NCBI GenBank assembly: GCA_017522915.1
Contig: JAFWXX010000022.1
Coordinates: 1-49,105, forward strand
Direction of reading: 5' to 3'
From: Bacteroidaceae bacterium
Lineage (GTDB): Bacteria > Bacteroidota > Bacteroidia > Bacteroidales > Bacteroidaceae
Length of the DNA stretch: 49,105 nucleotides
Part shown: positions 35,369-44,676 of the stretch, one piece after another
Layout: the number at the start of each line of letters is the position of its first letter
Position numbering within the stretch: the first letter of the stretch is position 1
The notes under the pieces: model-generated
Seen by the model: only the letters and a program-made list of their open reading frames with translations
The model's database searches: none
What the model was told of the DNA's origin: nothing
Translations under genes and position numbers: made by a program

Positions 35369-36364
35369 TCATTTGCTCTTCTCTTTTGCCTCTTTTCCAA
35401 TCTTCTTTATTGTATCCAAGTAGGCCTGTTCAACCGGTGAAAGAGTGCGTAACTCATATTTGCGATATTCGCTCTCAGCCTTTGAAATTGCTGCGGTATG
35501 ACTTACCTTGCCTGCACCCGACAACAACTGCTCGCCTGTTGAAGAAAGAATATTGTCGAGCTGCTGTATATAATCGCTCATATACATTGGGCGATGCTTC
35601 ATTGCCTGAATTTCAGCAAAGTCGAAATATCCCGAAACAAGATTATTCAAAACCTTCAATTCGTCTTCATTTAAATAGTTCTTTGCTATTTTTGCATCGG
35701 CAAGCGTTGGGTGCTCCCCTTTAAAGGTGGTCAATCCCATAAAAGGTTGCTCTGCATCAGCACGTTCATAAATAACCTCGGCTGCTGTGTGTCCGTGTGC
35801 TGCATAGTGCAGTTTGTTCTGCACAATCTTGAAGAACTCTATTGAAAGTTCGCTACGCGGGTCGTAATCCACAGCTGTTGCATAAAGGTCAAGCACCTGA
35901 CGATACATTACCTTCTCCGATGAACGGATATCCCTTATACGGTTGAGCAACTCTTTCCAATAGTTACCGCCACCCAACTGCTTCAGGCGTTCATCATCCA
36001 TTGTAAAGCCCTTTATGATATACTCCTTCAATCGCTCTGTAGCCCACTGACGAAAACGGGTTGCAGTAACTGAACGTACACGGTAGCCAAGCGAAAGAAT
36101 CATATCGAGGTTGTAATGGTTTACCTCGTATGTTTTACCGTCAGAAGCAGTTGTTCGGAATTTCCGAACAACTGAACTTTCAATCAGTTCTTCATCCTCA
36201 AATATATGCTTAATGTGCTCACTTACATTCGATTTGCTCGTTTGGTACAACTCGCAAAGTTGCTGTTGAGACAGCCACATTGTCTCCTCATTATACACCA
36301 CATCAAGATGTACCTTGCCATCCTCGCTTTGATAGATTACTATGCTGTTGTTGGAATTATTCAT
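35369..36364 (-). CDS. rhuM: RhuM family protein
   Basis: A 331-residue protein of the virulence RhuM family. The N-terminal part (SIVIYQSEDGKVHLDVVYNEETMWLSQQQLCELY, then SNVSEHIKHIFEDEEL) holds a KilA/phage-antirepressor-like helix-turn-helix. The middle (YEVNHYNLDMILSLGYRVRS, FRQWATERLKEYIIKGFTMDDERLK) is the conserved RhuM core, and the C-terminal third is helical and Fic/Doc-like in places (HGHTAAEVIYERAD). The molecular role is not established. Members are often inserted in restriction operons, as here between mod (33-bp gap) and res. A truncated paralogue lies at 31362-31418. Confidence 0.9.
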   Translation of the reverse strand: MNNSNNSIVIYQSEDGKVHLDVVYNEETMWLSQQQLCELYQTSKSNVSEHIKHIFEDEELIESSVVRKFRTTASDGKTYEVNHYNLDMILSLGYRVRSVTATRFRQWATERLKEYIIKGFTMDDERLKQLGGGNYWKELLNRIRDIRSSEKVMYRQVLDLYATAVDYDPRSELSIEFFKIVQNKLHYAAHGHTAAEVIYERADAEQPFMGLTTFKGEHPTLADAKIAKNYLNEDELKVLNNLVSGYFDFAEIQAMKHRPMYMSDYIQQLDNILSSTGEQLLSGAGKVSHTAAISKAESEYRKYELRTLSPVEQAYLDTIKKIGKEAKEKSK

Positions 36365-36397
36365 AATATAGCCATTATGCAGTCCGTCTGCCTTTTA

Positions 36398-38458
36398 TTA
36401 CAATATCTTTCTTACGGTCTCTTTACTATATGCGTTGAATATTTGGTCGAAGTTGTCTGCAACATTGTCTGTTGCTATTGAGCGGTCACACATTACAAAG
36501 TAATATGGTTTCTCTTTTGCTATCGCGGTGATTACAGACTCGTTTATATCCTTGTCGAAACAGGCAATCAAATAACCATCTTCAACAACAAACACCTTCT
36601 TTCCGTGTATCTCTCTTTCTTCAATCTTGCTCGACAAGGGCAAGTTACATTCGGGTAATACTTGGAATAGCAAGTCTTCGGGAGTACGTCCCTCGTTCCA
36701 CTTGATGTTATCCACCAATTCTTCAAACCCAAGTGTCTTTTGAATAGGTGTTTCGGCAGGAGTGTAATAAACATCCTTCATATTGGATGTATCGAGTTTC
36801 AATACACGGAAGCCTGTATCAAACGATTCTATTTTAGAGTCTAAATCTATAAGTTCTTTGTTTAATTGTGTAGCTTTATTCTTTTTTGTTTCATCGGCTT
36901 TTGTCATAAAATAACTCATACTCGAAGGGTTAGAGTCAAAAGCGGCACCTCCTGTAATGTTGTATAATTCTGTTTTTATATTATCTCTCTTTACTATTAG
37001 TTCTTCCCTAATTTTCTTTCCTGCACGGCGGATACGCTCTTTTGCTACATCACTAATAGTAAATAATCCTTTATCTAATGCTTCAGGATTATTTTCAATC
37101 TTTTCGTTAATCTGAACTAATATGAATTTACGCCTTGATGATTGTTCGACATTTAGTTCAAAAACTGATTGTGCAGTTGTAGCAGAACCTGCAAAAAAAT
37201 CAAGTATTATATCGTCCTCATTTGTGCCTATTATTCCCAACATCTTAATTAACTTCACGGGTTTAGGTGTATCAAATGGCACTTTTTCATATTCGGGAAA
37301 GAGTTTTATAATATCCTTCTTTGCCATATCGGTATGTCCGTAATCGTTATATAGCAATAGGCTTGATGGTCTTCGACCTGATACATCGCTGAGGAACTGT
37401 TTTACAGCAGGGAAAGAATTGCCATCCTTGCCAAACCATATACGATTGTCCTCTATCATCTTTTTCATATTCTCAGGTGCATATACCCAATGTTTGCCCT
37501 GCGGAACATTGAATACCTTGCCGCTTATTGGGCTAACAACATCATAATAGCCATTCTTACGAACTCCGCTACCCACACAATCTCCTGCCTTCCAATCTCC
37601 TCGTGGGTCGTTATCAGGATTCTTGTAACGAGCATTCATTTCTGCAGTTCGAGGTAATGTATTAACGCTAAAGTGGTTTATGTTACGACAGTAGCACAAT
37701 ACAAACTCGTAATCATTCGAGAAGTATCTTGCTTGATTTTTAGGTGAATATACTTTTTGCCATCCTAATTGAGATATGAAGTTTTGCTCACCGAAAATCT
37801 CATCGGCAATTTTCCTCATATTCTGAATCTCATTTTCATCTATAGATATAAAGATTACACCATCATCAGCAAGAAGGTCTTTGGCGACTTTAAGGCGAGG
37901 ATAAATCATATTAAGCCAATCGGTATGGAAACGGCCATTGCTCTCGGTATTCTGCACCATAGGGTCTGCCATACGATTGCCCTCTTCATCGAAAAGACCA
38001 CTTTGTGCATTAAACTCATCAGCACTTTTTGCAAAATCATCGTTATAGACAAAGTCGTTACCTGTGTTATATGGTGGGTCGATATAAATCATCTTCACCT
38101 TACCCAAATAGTTCTCACGCAACAGTTTGAGCACTTCAAGGTTATCGCCCTCGATATAGAGGTTCTCTGTATTATCAAAATCAACACTCTCTTCACGACA
38201 AGGACGAAGTGTCATTGTTGTAGGCGTATTTGCCAAGCGAACAGCAGCACGCTTATCAGGCCAGGTGAACTGATAGCGTTCTTCTCCCTCAGTAATGATT
38301 TCGTTGGATAACTCTGCTTGTAACTTCTCAAAGTCAATAGCCAATTCAGGCTTACCATCTTTGCCCAAGCGTTCAGTTACGCAATCCGGAAACAGTTGGG
38401 CAATCTTCTGTGTATTCGAGCCTATTACATCGTGGCTCTGCATTTTTAATTTATTCAT
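36398..38458 (-). CDS. mod: Type III DNA adenine-N6 methyltransferase Mod subunit
   Basis: A 686-residue class-beta methyltransferase. The catalytic DPPY motif is at residues 127-130 (IYIDPPYNTGNDF) and precedes the SAM-binding motif DFFAGSATTAQS (420-430), which defines the beta order. The region between (about 230-400) would be the target-recognition domain that sets the site for both methylation and cleavage. No simple-sequence repeat that could drive phase variation is visible. It starts 9 bp after the AbiGi-like gene. Confidence 0.95.
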   Translation of the reverse strand: MNKLKMQSHDVIGSNTQKIAQLFPDCVTERLGKDGKPELAIDFEKLQAELSNEIITEGEERYQFTWPDKRAAVRLANTPTTMTLRPCREESVDFDNTENLYIEGDNLEVLKLLRENYLGKVKMIYIDPPYNTGNDFVYNDDFAKSADEFNAQSGLFDEEGNRMADPMVQNTESNGRFHTDWLNMIYPRLKVAKDLLADDGVIFISIDENEIQNMRKIADEIFGEQNFISQLGWQKVYSPKNQARYFSNDYEFVLCYCRNINHFSVNTLPRTAEMNARYKNPDNDPRGDWKAGDCVGSGVRKNGYYDVVSPISGKVFNVPQGKHWVYAPENMKKMIEDNRIWFGKDGNSFPAVKQFLSDVSGRRPSSLLLYNDYGHTDMAKKDIIKLFPEYEKVPFDTPKPVKLIKMLGIIGTNEDDIILDFFAGSATTAQSVFELNVEQSSRRKFILVQINEKIENNPEALDKGLFTISDVAKERIRRAGKKIREELIVKRDNIKTELYNITGGAAFDSNPSSMSYFMTKADETKKNKATQLNKELIDLDSKIESFDTGFRVLKLDTSNMKDVYYTPAETPIQKTLGFEELVDNIKWNEGRTPEDLLFQVLPECNLPLSSKIEEREIHGKKVFVVEDGYLIACFDKDINESVITAIAKEKPYYFVMCDRSIATDNVADNFDQIFNAYSKETVRKIL

Positions 38459-38467
38459 CAGTAATTA

Positions 38468-39424
38468 TTAATAATCGTTCTCGGTCTCTTCAAATGAAGA
38501 TATTTTACTTATGATTTTATATTTAAGTTTACTGTTGCGCTCTATTGGGAAGCCAAATAACTTTTGGGTATTCAATATAAATTGAATAATAGAATCTCTT
38601 TGATAATCATTCTTGACTATTATGTGCGAAATTGCATCATAGCAATTTTGAGGGATAGTAATATAGCTATCTTCCCACTTAGAGATTTGAGTATTTAGTT
38701 CATCTCTATTAGTTAAAAACTCATTGCGAGTACATGGAAAATACCAATAATAAGGAACTTCATTGGCATGAGGATAAAACGCTCTCCACTCTCTTTCGTC
38801 ATAGAAAACTTGTTCCTTGCCAAAAGAATTTATCCCTTTGTACGGTTTGTATAGAGCTAAAACAATTGAAATATTGTAACTCTCCTCTAAACGTTGTTTG
38901 AATTCATTTTGTAGAGTTTGAGGCAAATATTTTAGAGCCTCTAAAGAACTCTTATGTTCAGCAACCTTTAAAAATTCATTACACAAATTCTTTTCCATAT
39001 GTGTTGTTGTATAGTCTAATATCCTATCCATAGTTCGCAAACGTTCTGAAGAAAAGAAATGAATCGCTTTATCAAGGGAATCCCCCGACGAATAAATTAC
39101 AGGATTAAAAAACTCTTTATAAAAATACAACATATAATCTTTTTCAATCCCTATACCGTACTTACCATATAATTTAGAATGTTCCGATGCACGAGTCAAA
39201 GGAATATCACAGAATGAGACCATAGGGAGAGCTACTCCGTAACTATTATTGTAGTTTAGAGTTAAAGTTGGTATTATTGTTGTTTCGTTTAATAAATTAT
39301 CTAATACACCTTGTGGTAAAGATTCGAAAGCATATGAATATCTTATGCCATTACGCAAAATAAGTTTGAGCGTTGACATCTTGTGTGTAAAATGAATCAA
39401 AGATGAAGAATTCGCAGAAATCAT
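38468..39424 (-). CDS. AbiGi-like abortive infection protein
   Basis: A 318-residue AT-rich protein. SSLIHFTHKMSTLKLILRNG at the N-terminus, then ALPMVSFCDIPLTRASEHSKLYGKYGIGI and NPVIYSSGDS, match the AbiGi family, known from the lactococcal AbiG phage-resistance pair, where it is the proposed antitoxin. A later motif, VFYDEREWRAFYP, is also conserved. No AbiGii partner is adjacent. The start overlaps the DUF4391 stop by 4 bp (ATGA) and mod follows 9 bp later, so it is built into the R-M operon. Its role there is unknown. Confidence 0.75.
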   Translation of the reverse strand: MISANSSSLIHFTHKMSTLKLILRNGIRYSYAFESLPQGVLDNLLNETTIIPTLTLNYNNSYGVALPMVSFCDIPLTRASEHSKLYGKYGIGIEKDYMLYFYKEFFNPVIYSSGDSLDKAIHFFSSERLRTMDRILDYTTTHMEKNLCNEFLKVAEHKSSLEALKYLPQTLQNEFKQRLEESYNISIVLALYKPYKGINSFGKEQVFYDEREWRAFYPHANEVPYYWYFPCTRNEFLTNRDELNTQISKWEDSYITIPQNCYDAISHIIVKNDYQRDSIIQFILNTQKLFGFPIERNSKLKYKIISKISSFEETENDY

Positions 39425-40020
39425 AATAACATTTTTAATTTCTTAATCTGTTCAAAGTATTCTCGCTTACGGCGTGGTTGCTTTTCGTTTGCCATTTTGC
39501 GTTCAAGCATGGCTATCTGGGCAAGCACCTTTGCCCGTTGTTCATCGCTCTTAATCTGCTCTGTAAGGGTGTTACCCTCTTGAACGGTGATTGAGCCAAT
39601 GGTGGCAACAATGTTTTCCCAAACGGCATCGAGGTCGAGGCCTGTAAGCGGAATGTTCAACGTGTCGCACTGTTGCCAGGCAGAGCATATCAACTTTGTA
39701 TGGTGAATGGCAAGCTGTGCCTGTTCTTCAAAGTGCAGTACAAAGAGGATTTTCCGGGGTATGAACTTTGCCAAGAGTTCAATGTTCTTCGGGGCATATT
39801 CGCGCCGTTTGAGTGATATTTCTATGATATAGAAGTCGGCAATTTCATTTCCGGCCTTTATTGTGGGTATGGTGCTTTCGGCAACAACGTGGGTGATAAA
39901 CATACGGCTTATGTCGGCATCGAAACTGTCTCGTTGCGACGCTGTCAAGTCGAACTTCTCAAAGACTTTTGTCTTATGAAGTGGCTTGTTTATTTCGGTT
40001 CGTTGCGGTAGGCCGTACAT
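39421..40020 (-). CDS. DUF4391 protein
   Basis: A 199-residue protein from the ATG at 40020 (MYGLPQRTEINKPLHKTKVFEKF), 2 bp after the helicase stop; the longer frame begins at TTG inside the helicase gene. EIADFYIIEISLKRREY followed by KFIPRKILFVLHFEEQAQLAIHHTKLI is the family core. The C-terminal 60 residues (AKVLAQIAMLERKMANEKQPRRKREYFEQIKKLK) form a charged coiled coil. The family is known from genomes where it accompanies helicase and methyltransferase genes; the function is unknown. A bridging or loading subunit for the helicase is my inference from position and coil. Confidence 0.78.
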   Translation of the reverse strand: MYGLPQRTEINKPLHKTKVFEKFDLTASQRDSFDADISRMFITHVVAESTIPTIKAGNEIADFYIIEISLKRREYAPKNIELLAKFIPRKILFVLHFEEQAQLAIHHTKLICSAWQQCDTLNIPLTGLDLDAVWENIVATIGSITVQEGNTLTEQIKSDEQRAKVLAQIAMLERKMANEKQPRRKREYFEQIKKLKMLL

Positions 40021-40022
40021 AA

Positions 40023-43000
40023 TTATTTTATTACAAGGAAACAAATCAATTCAAAATCATCAAGGCCTTGTATCTCTTCGGTGAAGAGTGTGCCTTGTGT
40101 ACCACTCAAAAAGCTGTCGATGTCGCTCTCTTCCTTTACATTGATAATTGAGGATATTGCCTCGCCAAGCAGTGTGGAATAGTGCTTCATATTCCGTCCG
40201 TCGCGTGTTATGCGGTTGAACTCACGGCATAGTTCTGTATGCGGTGTGCTGTGTGGCTTGCAGAGCTGACGCATACGGTCGAGCATATCTTTCGGGGCAA
40301 GGTGGTTGATTATAACCTCGCCGTCGTCCGAGATATACACCATGTAGAATGGGTGTAGTTGGTTCTTGTGGTCAATGTTCACTCCGTCTGAACGGTTCTT
40401 GAGTATATAGATTACTCCGGGCGGTGTGTTCTCTGTCGAGGGCACAACGGCGTGGAGTCCAAACGGGGTGTGTTCTACATCGTGGTTGGTACGCATATAC
40501 TCCAAAAGGTCGAGGCGGAATTCATTCAAGCCTAAATCCATTATGCTGACACCGCTGTTCATCTCTTCCAAATCTACAACCTCTTCCTGCAAGCGTTTGA
40601 GCTGTGAACGGCGATATTCAAGGTCGCCTTTCTCTTCTTCCGAAAGCAGGTTGTCATCGCCTGTCGAGGTCATAACAGATACTTTCATTCGTGCCTCTAC
40701 ACGCTCTTTGAGGTTGATATAATCGTCGAGTGTCATATCCGGCCAATAGTTTACGAGCTGTATAACATCGTTCTTTGAGCCGATACGGTCAATTCGCCCG
40801 AAACGCTGGATAATACGCACCGGGTTCCAATGAATATCGTAGTTTATGAGGTAGTCGCAATCCTGCAAGTTCTGTCCTTCGGAAATACAGTCTGTGCCTA
40901 TAAGCACATCTATCTCCTCACTGATGTTGGGGAGCAGTGTTGCCTTGTCCTTTGACAGCGGCGAGAAGAGTGTAAGCACGGTATTAAAATCGAGCTTCTG
41001 ACGGAGCTTTAAGGTGCTTCGTGCCTCTACATCGCCTGTGATAAGTGCAACATTAAGCCCTGTGCGCTGTTTGATACGCTCGGCAAGATTTTCGTAAAGA
41101 TAGACGGCTGTATCGGAGAAGGCGGTAAAGATTATTACCTTCTTGTTATTGCCGTTTATAGGATTAGCGAACTTATTTCGCAAGTCCTCTATGAGCTGTT
41201 GCAGTTTGCAGTCGTGTTCAGGGGTGATGTCTTTAAGCATCATTATGAGCAACTGCAATGTTTCGAGGTCTTGTGCAAGGTAGTGCTTCCACTTTACAAA
41301 GTCTAAATCGTCCAAAAGGATTTGCGACTTTTTACCGCCAATAAAAATGTCGTTCTCTCTGTCGTCCATTTCCAAGCCCTCGGTAAAGTCGTAATCATCT
41401 ACGGCTGCTCCTGCGCGGTTGCCTGTCCTTTCGGCAAACTCTATCTTATCTACCACGCCTTTGATAAGTGCCTCTATGCGCGACAATGTCAAACGGAAGG
41501 AGTTTACGGAACTCTCCAAGCGTTTAAGCATATTTATTCCCATAAGGCGACGAATACCTTTTTCGCGTCCTGACATTCCTTTGCCGGCAAAGTTGCGTCC
41601 TTCGCTGTCGGTGGATATATACTTATCCCTTGCACTCGGCAAGAGGAAATCAGACGGGGTATATATGGCAAGATTGAGATTGTTTATAAGCGTGTAAATC
41701 TCGTTATATGTGATAGCAGAATCAAGGTCGGTAAGGTGTGGCCGACGGGAGATAGGCTTTAACCTCTTGGGGAACTTGCCAATATCGGTAGTGTCATAAT
41801 ACTGCTCAATGTGCCGACGACTGCGTGCAATGGTAACGGAGTCGAGGACTTCAAAAAAATCGAAGTCGAGTTCTTGGAGCAGCTTTGCAGTGGTGCGTTC
41901 TTCTGCCGGTATGCGTGTCCAGCGGTTATACGCTGCCTGTGCCTGTCGGAATATATCGTCAATGCTACGCGATGTGTTCAGCAGGGAGTCGATATTTGCG
42001 CTGTCGCCCTCGTATGCAAGTTGCAGTTGGTTTTTAAGGTCGTTGAAGCGGTTGTTTACGGGTGTGGCCGAAAGCATAAGCACTTTGGTCTTTACTCCTT
42101 TGCATATAACCTTGTTAAGCAAGCGAGAATAACGGTTCTCACGTTGGTTGCCGTCGTCATCTGTTGTAACCTTGCCACCGTTGCGGAAATTGTGGCTCTC
42201 GTCGATAACGACAAGGTCATAATTGCCCCAATTTATCTTGTCAAGGTCGTACCCGTTGGAAACACCGTGTTCACGCGATAGGTCGGTATGGAAAAGAACA
42301 TCGTAACGCAAGCGGTCTTTCGCCAATGGGTTGTTTATGTAGTTGCTTCGGTATGTAGTCCAGTTGTCATAGAGTTTCTTGGGGCAAAGTACAAGCACAT
42401 TGCGGTTACGGCTCTCATAATACTTCACTACCGAAAGTGCGGTGAAGGTCTTTCCCAAACCTACGCTGTCGGCAAGAATACAGCCGTTATACTTCTCCAA
42501 TTTGTTGATTATGGCAAGTGAGGCATCGCGCTGGAAATTGTATAGTTTGTTCCATATAACGCTGTCTTTGAAGCCGGTTGCCTCGTTAGGCAGTACATCT
42601 TCGGAAATATCTTCCAAAAACTCGTGGAATATATTGTAGAGTGCTACGAAATAGAGGAAATCGGGGGCGTTCTCCTTGTATGCGTTGGTGATGTTCTCTA
42701 TTACCTCGTCGGTAACGACCTGCAATTTGCCGGTGTCGTGCCATAACTGCTCGAAGAGGGTGAGATATTGCTGTGAGTATGGCGCGTCGAGCTTGTTTAT
42801 CATCGTATAGGCATTGTCGCCTCGCTCACAGCCAAGTTCTACTGTTGTAAAGCCGTTCAACGGCATATAGGACTTGTCATCGACATTGGCAAAGCCCATC
42901 ATATTCTCGCCTGTTCTGTTGGACTTGAAGCAGGCTTTCTTCTTTATCCACTCGGCGCACTCTTTGGCAACGGCACGCTGGGTAAGTTCATTGCGGAGCT

Positions 43001-43268
43001 TTACTTCAAACTCGGAGCCGTAAAGATTGCGTTCACGGTTGAGACGCGGAATGTAGAATTCACGCTTCTGCTTGCTTGCCTTTTCGGTGGTAAAGGTGGG
43101 AGAGGTAAACACAAAACGTAACTCTTCAATATCTTTCAACTGCTCTTTCAATTTCTGAAAAGCATAGATAGAGAAGCAGGAAGCTGCGATAGAGAGTTTA
43201 CTGCCCTCGCGCAACTCTACAACTAAATCTTCTTTTAGTGTTTTGTGTATATTGTCGATTATCTCCAT
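40023..43268 (-). CDS. SNF2-type superfamily 2 helicase, first gene of the R-M operon
   Basis: A 1081-residue helicase/translocase. Residues 1-110 resemble a phospholipase-D-like N-terminal module (KLSIAASCFSIYAFQKLKEQL) but show no HKD motif, so it is probably not a nuclease. Walker A is DSVGLGKT (267-274), motif II DESH (356-359), motif III LSATP (399-403), and motif VI QRFGRIDRIGS (821-831). A long helical insert (about 480-700) lies between the two RecA lobes. The C-terminal region (about 900-1081) is unassigned. It lies at the promoter end of the operon and is followed by DUF4391 with a 2-bp gap, which suggests that the two proteins act together. Confidence 0.88.
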   Translation of the reverse strand: MEIIDNIHKTLKEDLVVELREGSKLSIAASCFSIYAFQKLKEQLKDIEELRFVFTSPTFTTEKASKQKREFYIPRLNRERNLYGSEFEVKLRNELTQRAVAKECAEWIKKKACFKSNRTGENMMGFANVDDKSYMPLNGFTTVELGCERGDNAYTMINKLDAPYSQQYLTLFEQLWHDTGKLQVVTDEVIENITNAYKENAPDFLYFVALYNIFHEFLEDISEDVLPNEATGFKDSVIWNKLYNFQRDASLAIINKLEKYNGCILADSVGLGKTFTALSVVKYYESRNRNVLVLCPKKLYDNWTTYRSNYINNPLAKDRLRYDVLFHTDLSREHGVSNGYDLDKINWGNYDLVVIDESHNFRNGGKVTTDDDGNQRENRYSRLLNKVICKGVKTKVLMLSATPVNNRFNDLKNQLQLAYEGDSANIDSLLNTSRSIDDIFRQAQAAYNRWTRIPAEERTTAKLLQELDFDFFEVLDSVTIARSRRHIEQYYDTTDIGKFPKRLKPISRRPHLTDLDSAITYNEIYTLINNLNLAIYTPSDFLLPSARDKYISTDSEGRNFAGKGMSGREKGIRRLMGINMLKRLESSVNSFRLTLSRIEALIKGVVDKIEFAERTGNRAGAAVDDYDFTEGLEMDDRENDIFIGGKKSQILLDDLDFVKWKHYLAQDLETLQLLIMMLKDITPEHDCKLQQLIEDLRNKFANPINGNNKKVIIFTAFSDTAVYLYENLAERIKQRTGLNVALITGDVEARSTLKLRQKLDFNTVLTLFSPLSKDKATLLPNISEEIDVLIGTDCISEGQNLQDCDYLINYDIHWNPVRIIQRFGRIDRIGSKNDVIQLVNYWPDMTLDDYINLKERVEARMKVSVMTSTGDDNLLSEEEKGDLEYRRSQLKRLQEEVVDLEEMNSGVSIMDLGLNEFRLDLLEYMRTNHDVEHTPFGLHAVVPSTENTPPGVIYILKNRSDGVNIDHKNQLHPFYMVYISDDGEVIINHLAPKDMLDRMRQLCKPHSTPHTELCREFNRITRDGRNMKHYSTLLGEAISSIINVKEESDIDSFLSGTQGTLFTEEIQGLDDFELICFLVIK

Positions 43269-43281
43269 ATTACCACTTTTG

Positions 43282-43305
43282 CAAAACTACATTAATGCAA
43301 AAATA
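43282..43305 (-). promoter_or_regulatory. Candidate -7 boxes of the R-M operon promoter
   Basis: Two perfect TAnnTTTG boxes lie upstream of the helicase ATG on the minus strand: TATTTTTG (43298-43305) and TAGTTTTG (43282-43289). Neither has a convincing TTG at 19-21 bp. The second lies only 14-21 bp from the start codon. Confidence 0.4.
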
Positions 43306-43441
43306 ACTAAAAATCAATATACTTCCATGCCAAATATCAATTTTGTTAAAAGCAGATTGATTCTCTCTGTATAACATTCTGCCATTCGTGGCAATTTTGA
43401 AATATACTTTGTGTATATATCATAATTCCCAGGCGAGGGGT

Positions 43442-43478
43442 AAATAAAAAGAGAGAACTGAATTAATCGGTTCTCTCT
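43442..43478 (-). terminator. Terminator downstream of ispE
   Basis: On the minus strand a perfect 9-bp stem (43470-43478 with 43450-43458) with an 11-nt loop is followed by TTTTTATTT. It lies about 280 bp beyond the ispE stop. The sequence between (43479-43761) has only short palindromes and no supported gene. From here to the R-M promoter I see nothing else. Confidence 0.75.
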
Positions 43479-43761
43479 TGTGCTTTTGGGGTAGTGGTTG
43501 AATGTTGAATTTGAAAGCGATGGAGCGTGGAACTCCTTTGCTGTTTTTTTATCTTTTTAACACCTTGTGTGGAACAATTCTTCTATGCGGGGTGTTTCAT
43601 TATTGCAAGTCACCTTAAGCGGTATGCGGGTATGTGAATAGCTGTATGCAGCTTGTTGTTAAGACGCAACAGGTGAATGTTTGCATAGTAGTTTTGTCGT
43701 GTTTTATTTTGTGTTTGTGTTTAGGTTGCTCTCTGATGTGAATCACGGGGCAACCGTTTTT

Positions 43762-44592
43762 TTAAAGTACTTTGCTCCAGCAGAACATGCCGGGGAAGTG
43801 TGTTTCAATCTCCTTTATATCCTGCTCGGTGTCGAATATGCCGAAGAACGATGAGCCGCTGCCCGACATCGATGCATATACGGCTCCCATTGCATATAGC
43901 TCTTCTTTTATCTTCTCCATTGACGGGTGCTTTGCGAAGACGCTTTTCTCGAAGTCGTTCTTCATTGCGCCTTTCCATTCCGTTGCCGGACGGCCGGCTA
44001 TGCTTGTGAGCGGTGTGGCCGGTGCTGCAGGGGTGACAAGCGAGTAGGCATCCTTCGTCGAGATGTGTATGTCGGGTTTTACAAGCACCAGGCAGTAGCC
44101 GGTAAGGTCACATTCCGTAGGGGCCAGTATGTTGCCTATTCCGGTGGCGTAGGCAGGGGTGTTCTTTATGAAGAATGCGCAGTCGGCACCAATGGTGGCA
44201 GCATACTCTTCGAGCTTTTTATCACTTAAGCCAAGTTTGGCTAATGCGTTGAGCATCTTCAATGCGAATGCTGCATCGGCACTGCCTCCGCCTAATCCGG
44301 CACCTGTTGGGATGTTCTTGTAGAGTGCCATATCGACTTTTGGCAGCTTGTGGTCGGCAGCAAGGGCTTTGTATGCCTTTACTACAAGGTTGTCGTTGTC
44401 GTCACCGTCGAAGAGCGCGTTGTGCATGGTGAATGTGTAGTCGGGCGCATCGTCCTCCTCGGCCGGGGTTATTTCGAGTATGTCGCACAGTGGAATGGGG
44501 TAGAAGATGGTTTCGAGGTTATGGTAGCCGTCGGGGCGTTTCTCTACCACATCAAGTCCAAGATTTATCTTTGCATTGGGGAATGTTACCAT
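43762..44592 (-). CDS. ispE: 4-diphosphocytidyl-2-C-methyl-D-erythritol kinase
   Basis: A GHMP kinase of the MEP isoprenoid pathway, 276 residues. The start MVTFPNAKINLGLDVVEKRPDGYHNLE carries the catalytic lysine and substrate contacts, the ATP loop is PTGAGLGGGSADAA, and the third motif is ASMSGSGSSFFGIF near the C-terminus. It is a single gene with a candidate promoter at 44615-44622. Confidence 0.97.
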   Translation of the reverse strand: MVTFPNAKINLGLDVVEKRPDGYHNLETIFYPIPLCDILEITPAEEDDAPDYTFTMHNALFDGDDNDNLVVKAYKALAADHKLPKVDMALYKNIPTGAGLGGGSADAAFALKMLNALAKLGLSDKKLEEYAATIGADCAFFIKNTPAYATGIGNILAPTECDLTGYCLVLVKPDIHISTKDAYSLVTPAAPATPLTSIAGRPATEWKGAMKNDFEKSVFAKHPSMEKIKEELYAMGAVYASMSGSGSSFFGIFDTEQDIKEIETHFPGMFCWSKVL

Positions 44593-44614
44593 AATTGTGA
44601 ATGTTGTTCTCCGG

Positions 44615-44622
44615 CAAATGTA
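44615..44622 (-). promoter_or_regulatory. Candidate -7 box of the ispE promoter
   Basis: The minus strand reads TACATTTG, 23 bp before the ispE ATG. A TTTG lies 22 bp upstream of it, slightly longer than the usual spacing. Confidence 0.5.
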
Positions 44623-44676
44623 CTAAGAAACAGGCGAATTCATGCAAACAAGTGAAAAATAATGAATAGAAATTTT

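Noticed and set aside
36398-38458. Phase-variable mod gene
   Set aside because: Type III mod genes often carry simple repeats, but the longest runs here are about seven A, with no multi-copy repeat tract.
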